Shown here: piece after piece, positions 57,205 to 64,000 of the stretch | Layout: every line of letters begins with the position of its first letter | Numbering within the stretch: the first letter of the stretch is position 1 | Position numbers and translations under genes: made by a program | From: Bactericera cockerelli | Taxonomy: Eukaryota; Arthropoda; Insecta; Hemiptera; Triozidae | Reading direction: 5' to 3' | Assembly (NCBI GenBank): GCA_024516035.1 | Contig: CM044964.1 | Location: forward strand, 19,287,084 to 19,351,083 | DNA: 64,000 bases | Notes under the pieces: model-generated | Told to the model about the DNA's origin: nothing | Databases searched by the model: none | The model's input: only the letters and a program-made list of their open reading frames with translations

Positions 57205-57545
57205 CAGGCAGTTGCGGCCGGTGCTAAGGAGCTGCGGAACTACAGCACCCATCAGAGATGAAATGGGAAAAGGTGGATTGGGTCCTAAATTCTATTTTAT
57301 AGGTGTATTGGGTCCCACAAGGAAAAAGGTCATATATGAAACAGAGAGGATTTCCTCAAGACCTATCACGTACACAATGAAAATTATCACACATCTCTAC
57401 AATAATTAATGCATAATTATCATGATTGGCATGGTAAATAAACTCTAACTCTTTAGGTACTGAAAGAGTGACTCTATATAGATCCTATTTTGAGTCCTCT
57501 TTATGTGGCAGCACCTCCATAACATTTTCCCAACGGCCGCGCCTG
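57205..57545. mobile_element. hAT-like MITE, family P
   Basis: Left end CAGGCAGTTGCGGCCGGTGC then TAAGGAGCTGCGGAAC; right end GGCAGCACCTCC and CGGCCGCGCCTG. The right end matches the left end of the copy at 33066-33319 in reverse (CAGGCGCGGC, GGAAAATGTT). ATCTCAG lies at both edges, but no clean 8-bp duplication is resolved. Confidence 0.6.
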
Positions 57546-57654
57546 ATCTCAGTTATACGTTTTGCGATCAGGACAGTGCGGCCCCAAAAAACCCTCTACC
57601 CATATTCAACCTCTCATAGCCATTTTTTGTACTTCCATTGATTTGAATATAGCC

Positions 57655-57750
57655 CAAGCGCCCAAGGTAATTTGATTGTCTGCACATTGCACAACTACTG
57701 CCCGTGATTCCTAGATTTTGAGTTCGATCCTCAGGGTTTTCTGTTTTTAA
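57655..57750 (+). repeat. Family F-like tRNA head
   Basis: GCACAACTACTGCCCGTGAT and GAGTTCGATCCTCAGGG parallel the F head at 14060-14135 (ACTACTGCCCGTAGTCC, GAGTTCGATTCCC). No shared body follows. Confidence 0.6.
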
Positions 57751-58234
57751 AAAAATAAGAAAATACAAAAGAAAATCCTGCAATATCCTCGTCTCTTGTC
57801 TGGTTCCCTTCCACCAAAGGGTCTATGTTATTATTATCGTCATTACCAATGAAATGGCCTTTCTCAGTAGCCATCAGCACATTCCTGGCCTGCCTCTGTG
57901 CGTTTAACATCAGATACCTTACAGCAACAACTGCTCCACTGTGTTCCTATTCCTGATGGCACTGGGATAAAACTAACAGGAAGAGGTGTCTCTAGAATGA
58001 AGTTCATCTTCATATTTGGCTATTGTGTTCCTATCATCTTCTTCAGGTCTTTAGTATTTAATGTCAGAAGACAGGCAAATGTTTTTTTTTTTTATGAAAA
58101 TAAAATAATAATAAAAATAATAATAGAACACATGTAATTATGTTCACACTGTTATATTTAACTATTTTCTCATTTGATTTTAAAGTCTCTTTTAACGGCA
58201 TGGTCAATCACACATAGAACATTTCTACATTCTG

Positions 58235-58600
58235 TTCTTCTTTCACTTTGCCTTGTCCCAAACCTACATTAGTAGGTACATTGAGTCAACCTCTTTCTCC
58301 TGGTTGAGGTTGGTTGGTTCTGACACACTTATAATCCCACATTTTACGGCTGGAAGTCCTTCCTGACGCTCTAACGCCAACCATGGTTAGGGCTTTAACG
58401 CTTTGTAATATTGTCTTCCTGCCTGACAAGGCACTTTGTTGTTTTTTTTCAAATCTTCTTGGCGTCAGCATCGGTCATCCTATTCCTGATGGGTGAGCTT
58501 GGTTGGTTGTGACACTCCTAAACTTCCACTTCTTACGGCTGAATGCCAAAAATTTGTGTTATTGTCTTTTGGCCTGTGACGTGGCTGGTACCTCATGTCT
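58235..58600 (+). repeat. Two tandem repeat L copies
   Basis: 58235-58455 has TCACTTTGCCTTGTCCCAAA, GGTTGAGGTTGGTTGGTTCT, TTCCTGACGCTCTAACGCC and ATTGTCTTCCTGCCTGAC. 58476-58600 restarts at GAGCTTGGTTGGTTGTGACA, and ends TATTGTCTTTTGGCCTGTG. Confidence 0.75.
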
Positions 58601-59849
58601 TTTTTTCTTTCTTTTTTCCTTGCTGGATCAGGTCGTACGCGCCGTCCTCATATCTTTAACATCCCACAAGTGAGACAGTTTCTTACTTACTGCATTACTG
58701 CAAAAGGACATCTCCACCAGTACTCTCACTCTGTGATTCCAGTCCTCCTTCTCTCTCGCGGTCGATTCCTGGAATTCGCTACAAGTTCGCAGCCAGCAGC
58801 AGTGTGAATGGCAATAAAATATAATTATATTAATCGCTAATTAGATAAGTACATAGATAAATAAATAAAACAAACCATTTGCGAGGAAAAGTTTTTTTTA
58901 ATGATGTGAAATATACTTATACGTGATGAAATATATAGTTATGTGAAATAAATATGTACATAGTGATGCGAAATGTACGCAGTCTGGTTCACTCAGACAC
59001 TATTGAAACCAGTAACTCGAGACCAGAAAGAAGAAGAAGAAGCACACACAACCAGAAGAGACTATATGGAGAAGCTACACACAAGAGCAGGCACAATACA
59101 TCATTAACTTGATCTAATTGATTGTGATTCAAAATAAGTAAATAAAGAAGAGAGAAGAAGAAAAAGAAGAAATTTCGAGACAAGGGCCGTTAGCTGGAAC
59201 AGGCCTGCAGGATTGCAAATTCGAGTTTCAGGTAAACAAGGTATAAGAAGTGTACGGTTTAACCATACGGTAAAAAAATTCACGGAAATCGCCAGGTGTT
59301 GGTTGAAAGCCAATTTCAAGGCAAGGAAATCGATCATTGATCTGATCCGACAGAGTGATACCGATTGGAGATTCTGCTCGTTTGACAACATTTGGCAGTT
59401 CTTTTTGAATATGAATAATAATAATTTCTGTTTATATTTTGCCAATTAAGGAAGTCAACATAATCGTACGTTAATATCTGGAAGTGATAATATTTCTCTT
59501 GAAAATCCACCGAATTATTTTATTAATACCAAATCATTTTTTTCTTCTTTTTTTTCGCTTAAACCAACATATCATGGTTCCCGCTACTCTTCTATTTACA
59601 CGAGAAAAGGAGCTTGGTTGGATTTTGCGAGGTAGTAATTTTAGTAGAATTTATACCAAATGAGTTTGGACTTTTCTAACTATGATGATGATCCCTCGTT
59701 GACACTTTTCCACCCAGAGGTTCTCCTTGTAGACCAAGGAGATTGATGTGGACTATGTGGCGTTCCGGATTCCATGTTTATGGTAAATGTCTGTTTATTT
59801 AAGAAGTTTGTTTGTTTTGAATTTGTTCATTTTGTATTTATATTTATAA
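58601..59849. other. Unannotated sequence
   Basis: No confident gene. Short ORFs on both strands near 59100-59450 have no recognisable domain. Confidence 0.4.
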
Positions 59850-60000
59850 GGGTTGGGTGGAACAAATTGCCACAGGCAATAACCTCGCCCTTTAGGTAGG
59901 ACATTACCTTTATTCTCGTTTTTGTTCTTGTTACTTTGTTCAATCTATTTATTTATTCTTTATAATTTCATTGTATTTTACTGCATATATTCTGTCTTAG
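59850..60000 (+). repeat. Repeat J (non-LTR 3'-end-like)
   Basis: GGGTTGGGTGGAACAAATTG, CCACAGGCAATAACCTCGCC, CTTTAGGTAGGACATTACC, then T-rich TTTATTTATTC words to about 60000. It matches 62495-62650 in reverse. Confidence 0.65.
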
Positions 60001-60489
60001 GTACCTAATAGAGCATAATATAATAATAATATAATTATATTTATGTATGTTTTTTTTTATTTTTTATGTATCGAACTATGTTGGATGATTATTACATTTC
60101 TAGACCCTGAACATGCAAATTACATCGCCGAAAGAGTCCGCTCTCACAAGCAAGTGGACTGCCGAGTCCACAAGCATGATGACTACTTTTCTCAAGACTA
60201 CCGAGCAATCGCTTCTGAAACCAATCCTGACCGAGAGATAAAATTCTGCAATTACCACAATAAAAAGCAATCCAATAATGTTTTAACAAATAATGGTCGT
60301 TTTTTTCTCTCTTCTCCAGCAAAGCTCTAAAGCTAGGTAGCTCCGTATCGTCACATGCAGCTTCAGATCCTGAGGACAAGATGAATTGAAACCTTTTAGA
60401 AACTAATTGCTGAACTTGTCCGGACGCTAAGAGATGATCTGAGCAACTATCGGGGACGAGACCCTTTCACAACCCTGCTGATTTTTGGT

Positions 60490-60765
60490 GTGTCAATGAT
60501 TCGTCTGATGAATTTGAACAATATGAGTATAAAACTAGAGAGTCTGATGAATTTGAACAATATAAGAATGAACTACATACAATATGAGTATGAAACTAAA
60601 GAGTCTAATGAATTTGAACAATATGAGAATGAACTACATACAACATGAGTATGAAACTAGAGAGTCTGATAAATTTGAACAATATGAGTATGAATTTAGA
60701 GAGTCTGATGAATTTGAACAATATGAGAATAAACAACATACAATCTGATGAATTTGAAAAATTTG
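60490..60765. repeat. Minisatellite, about 37-bp basic unit
   Basis: Units of GAGTCTGATGAATTTGAACA followed by ATATGAGTATGAAACTA alternate with a variant containing AATGAACTACATACAAT. About six to seven units. Confidence 0.9.
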
Positions 60766-61187
60766 ATTTTGAACTATACAAACACCATGAGAATGAACTA
60801 AAATTTGAAGTGCTTGAACTAGAAAAACTATGTACCTACCTACATCAGTATAATTATTTTTCATGGTTTTTTTAATCTATACACATCTCAAAGTGAGAAG
60901 ACAATGTCAAGACATACGAGTATGTAATAAACTTGATCAGGAAATCCGATGGCAGTGATTGTCTGATCGCCAAAATTATCTGTACTTTAGCCGCATGTTA
61001 ATGCGTAGCCCGGGGTGAACCACGAGGAGGCGTGTAGTGCTCATGGTGTAGGGAACATAAACTAAATAATTTCCATACAATAATAACCCATCTCTCATGT
61101 AACCTCACCAACTATTACCTTTTTCAGGAAATCCCAGTACACCAACATTTCTAAAGTGTCTGCCCAGTTGTGAAAGGGCTTCAACGC

Positions 61188-61514
61188 TCATCGGAGTCTT
61201 ATTTCAGCGAGCTGTTGCGCTTTCCTAGCAACATGTAGCATGTAGCAAGATGTTGGCATGTCCTCCATTACCGTTGATGTGTCGTATTTCATGCGCTCTG
61301 AACTCGATCTGGTCAGCCATTCCACCGGTGACAGTAATTGGTGATTGTGAAAGTTGCCGGAGACATTTGAAGAAGAGTCTGACGTAAGGTTTTGTGCTGT
61401 CAGTGTCGTTTGTTCCAATTTGCGATCACGACTCTGGTTTTGGACATAATTATGAAGTTTAGAATCAGCGGTGGTGTTTTTTTTCTGGTGTGAGTATTTT
61501 GAGATCAATAACAT
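61188..61514 (-). CDS. Candidate ORF, unrecognised
   Basis: 108 codons on the minus strand, starting next to an AT-rich flank. The product is polar and Ser/Thr/Asn-rich (TAQNLTSDSSSNVSGNFHNH) with a basic-acidic C-terminus (HVARKAQQLAEIRLR). No domain, signal peptide or membrane segment is visible and I recognise no family. It is single-copy in this window, not repeat-derived. It could be a chance open frame or an exon. Confidence 0.2.
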   Translation of the reverse strand: MLLISKYSHQKKNTTADSKLHNYVQNQSRDRKLEQTTLTAQNLTSDSSSNVSGNFHNHQLLSPVEWLTRSSSERMKYDTSTVMEDMPTSCYMLHVARKAQQLAEIRLR

Positions 61515-61577
61515 TATTATTATTTTATTTCAAATAGGTACGAATATTAATAAAAAATAATCCTTTTTCTTTTGATA

Positions 61578-61840
61578 TAACGTCACAATTTTAGTGGGTA
61601 GCGCAAAATCATAGGAATTTACTACTTTGATATACAATATCTTTTAGTATTTTTTTGCCTATAATTCCGGCACTGGTTGCTGTTTCACATCAAAGTAACT
61701 ACTCATTTTTTCTTTAAAAGGTAAGGTTGGACTCCGAACATCCAAGCGCAGAACATAAAAATCCTGCCCCGCTGGGTATCGAACCCTGGTCACCATGCGT
61801 GGAATGTCTAGCGCGCTAACTCACTTGGCCACGGGGACAA
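61578..61840 (-). repeat. SINE family D, full length reference
   Basis: Minus strand head GTCCCCGTGGCCAAGTGAGT (A box) with TTAGCGCGCTAGACATTCC and B box GGTTCGATACCC; then GGCAGGATTTTTATG. The body contains GATGTTCGGAGTCCAACC, GAGTAGTTACTTTGATG, CAGTGCCGGAATTATAGGC and CCCACTAAAATTGTGACG. Confidence 0.9.
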
Positions 61841-62074
61841 CAAGTAGGAATATTATTTAAGATTAAAATTTTATATCCCCTAATCTGAACATGTTGTTAT
61901 ATGTATGAAAAATGGTAAGTGCTTGTAGTTTTTATTCAGCTAATTCGTACCTAATTCGTTTTTGTACTAAGGGGTTGATTTTTTCCTTCTAAACGTAGTA
62001 CCTACTTTGGTGTCTAATTCGTCCTGTTTTTTTTTTTTTTTTTTTTTTGATCTGTGGTTGACTAAACGAGGTAT

Positions 62075-62350
62075 CAGCCAGCGTCGATGGCATGTTGAAT
62101 ACACCGGTTCCCTTCAGAACACCGAAGTTAAGCGACATCCAGCGAGGTTAAGACTTGGATGGGTGACCATTCAAATTCTAATTCTCGTGACGCTGGCTTT
62201 TCCCGGCCCCATTCAGGCTGGGTGAGGTCAATGTGAGTAGCAGGTTTGTGAGTTTCCTGCGAATGGAGGGTAAAACCCCCGTCGTGATATGACCATGGCA
62301 GTTGAAAGCGACGTTAAACCCCACTTAAAAAAAAAAAAAAAAAAAAAAAA
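62075..62350 (+). repeat. 5S-rRNA-derived SINE, full length and young
   Basis: The first 122 nt (62075-62197) are a 5S rRNA-like head: CAGCCAGCGTCGATGGCATG, TTGAATACACCGGTT, box A region CACCGAAGTTAAGCGAC, box C region GACTTGGATGGGTGACC, closing GTGACGCTGGCTT, which can pair with the start. The body (ATTCAGGCTGGGTGAGGTCA, GGGTAAAACCCCCGTC) and tail (GTTGAAAGCGACGTTAAACC) end in a poly-A run. AAACGAGGTAT is duplicated exactly at 62064-62074 and 62351-62361. The internal 5S promoter looks usable by TFIIIA/Pol III. It is not a 5S gene: no T-run terminator follows the head. Confidence 0.95.
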
Positions 62351-62494
62351 AAACGAGGTATTTTAACTGATACAAAATTTAACGTGAATAGCGTGATGAA
62401 AATCTGCCTGTTCCCATTTAGGAACATAATTATACGTACCTGATGTATATGTAAATTAGAATGACCCTGCCTGTCATGCTCGCTATGTTTATTT

Positions 62495-62650
62495 ATTTAC
62501 ACTTTTTGGACATATTATATACAACACAAATAATTACAAATTAAAATACAATATAAGAGAAGGAGAAGAAGAAGAAAAAAATATACATAATATATGTCCT
62601 AACTAAAGGGCGGGGTTATTGCCTTTGGCAATCTCTTCCACCCAACTCTT
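62495..62650 (-). repeat. Repeat J (non-LTR 3'-end-like)
   Basis: Reverse strand: AAGAGTTGGGTGGAAGAG, TTGCCAAAGGCAATAACC, CCGCCCTTTAGTTAGGAC, then an A/T-rich run ending in TTTATTTAT-type words. Confidence 0.65.
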
Positions 62651-63550
62651 ATGTTGTGTACTTTCTGTTCTTTTGAGTGTGAAAACCGCTACACAAAACT
62701 TTAAACTGTTCTAATGTCTTGATAATCTTAAAAGATCTTTTGTTTGGCATTGGCAAAAACATTCCACAAAGACATTCTCAAGGAAATGGTTGTTCTTAAA
62801 TATTTGTCCTCCCAATGTGGCGAAAAACAGTGAGAACAACATCTACCAAGACATGCACTGAAGCGCTTCGTGTAATTTCCAATTTTTTAAATGCATTTAC
62901 AACTAGGATAACGAGTCTATTGAGTGTTAATTAGCTCTGATGCATTCAGCAAATGTTCCACTGTTCCAGTCAAGGCACCCACAAAGTGGGTGTCGTGCTT
63001 CATTACGGAAAAAATGAAATGGATATCTATTAGGGCATTACAATGCGCTCGTGTTTAACAAGTTCATTATGCTCCACAAATACCATGGCAACGAACAAAG
63101 TAGCGGAAACACTTAACTAAACAAAGTCCTCTTCTTTTACTTTGCCTTTTTCCCAAACCTATTTGGGGTCTGCATGAATCCTTTAACTGAACAAAGTAAA
63201 GATGAGATATCAACAGTATTTGAAACACATAAGAAACACTTATGAGACATTATCAGAACACATTATTAAAGTAGCTGAAACACTACTTACTAAACAAACT
63301 ATAGATATGATAACAGAGCATATTATTTGAAACAACTCTGAGACACTATCAGTACATTAGAAATACTTAAATGTCAACTGATGAAAACACTAATTCGTGT
63401 CAAGTCTACTAAACCTGAACCCTGAAAATACTAATAAGTGATTTTTCTCGCCTCACTCAATAGAAAGAAATTACCATTTAGTAATTATCTCACATTCAGC
63501 ATCGGTAATTGGTAATTTATTATTTGGTGTCCTCTTTCATCCTATTATAA
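62651..63550. other. Unique sequence with a repeat L scrap
   Basis: 63131-63175 (ACTTTGCCTTTTTCCC, AACCTATTTGGGGTCTGC) is the start of repeat L. The rest is single-copy; 62820-63060 is flagged in the findings. Confidence 0.45.
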
Positions 63551-63799
63551 GGTTCTTTTCTTGTTTTACGAGAGGTAAGTGGACCTATTGTGTCCTCGGA
63601 ACGCGAGGCCAATGCTCAACTGGCTTTTTATAGTAATGATGAGACTTATTTGTTAGATATTGACCAGATAATGCGCTTAGCGTGTCTCTTCGGAGCCAAC
63701 AGGTCAACTTTAGAAACAAAGAGAATAAGTTTAGAGGACACTGGTCTCGGTGATTTTTCAATCGCTAATTCCGGCTTTCATCTACTTATTCCTACGTAA
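63551..63799 (+). CDS. Candidate ORF without ATG, unrecognised
   Basis: Open frame of about 82 codons with no ATG. The middle part reads like protein (ANAQLAFYSNDETYLLDIDQ, IMRLACLFGANRSTLETKRI). No domain recognised. A textbook splice donor AG/GTAAGT sits at 63573-63580 inside the frame, so an exon may instead end there. Low confidence. Confidence 0.2.
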   Translation, partial: GSFLVLREVSGPIVSSEREANAQLAFYSNDETYLLDIDQIMRLACLFGANRSTLETKRISLEDTGLGDFSIANSGFHLLIPT

Positions 63800-64000
63800 C
63801 CTATTAGTCACCAGAGCCATGGCCCTAGGTGTATTTTTTTAACCCTATTAACCCTATGAGGCATGGCAATGCACTTATTTTCATGACCTTACTATTCACC
63901 CGCATGGTCCTACGTGTAGTTTTCCTAATCTTCCTTTGCTATTCAGTCCCTACGTTTGGTACCGCGTGCATTGGTATAGTCAATGGTTTACGCCGCTATA
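63800..64000. other. Unannotated end of window
   Basis: No feature recognised. Confidence 0.4.

Noticed and set aside
57212..57409. ORF starting MRPVLRSCG
   Set aside because: It begins inside the terminal region of the hAT-like MITE and has no domain.
60092..60379. 95-codon ORFs on both strands at the same place
   Set aside because: Neither strand shows a recognisable domain, and they overlap almost completely in opposite directions.
62075..62197. Functional 5S rRNA gene
   Set aside because: Several changes from 5S, no terminator after the 3' end, and a SINE body, poly-A and target duplication follow.

Overview
This is a gene-poor, AT-rich eukaryotic window. Nothing looks prokaryotic: there are no operons and no dense ORFs, only dispersed SINEs, MITEs, a Helitron, non-LTR debris, minisatellites, GA/GT microsatellites and one 100-N scaffold gap (28542-28641). 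The repeat style (several tRNA-headed SINE families ending in (ATT)n, a 5S-rRNA-headed SINE, mariner-, hAT- and Harbinger-type MITEs, many TAGGTAGGTA runs) suggests an invertebrate, probably an arthropod and possibly a hemipteran insect. That assignment is inference. I found no host gene I would defend. The only recognisable protein is the 5'-truncated C-terminus of a non-LTR retrotransposon ORF2 (54585-55118, minus). A short unrecognised coding-like ORF lies at 19285-19518 inside a long inverted-repeat element.

Layout. 0-9 kb: SINEs, a GA tract, and a long snapback MITE (3039-3923) with arms of about 375 bp. 9-12 kb: a small Helitron (9621-9870), hammerhead-ribozyme repeat fragments and a SINE. 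12-18 kb: SINEs, GA tracts and a Harbinger-like MITE. 18.1-23.15 kb: an element of about 5 kb with inverted arms and a 24-25 bp minisatellite, interrupted by a hAT element (21137-23058) with an exact 8-bp target duplication. 23-28.5 kb: a MITE, a SINE and long unique AT-rich DNA. 28.9-38 kb: the densest SINE region, with datable nested insertions. 38-48 kb: unique DNA, a 430-bp tandem duplication leading into a 52-bp minisatellite, a Helitron end, and a 37-bp minisatellite grown inside a dispersed repeat. 48-57.6 kb: SINEs, the non-LTR fragment and a tandem hammerhead repeat. 57.6-64 kb: more repeats, a 37-bp minisatellite, and a young full-length 5S-derived SINE with 11-bp target duplications.

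The most interesting content is RNA-based. Two loci (11780-11842 plus and 56831-56893 minus) carry a type I hammerhead ribozyme fold inside a repeat with a period of about 147 bp, as expected of Penelope-type terminal repeats or animal retrozymes. One has an intact catalytic core. The second point is modularity: a tRNA-headed SINE (13828-14135) and the 5S-headed SINEs share the same central body and tail, so different Pol III promoters have been placed on one body. SINE family letters (A to G) and repeat letters (H, J, L, N, P) are local labels used only here.
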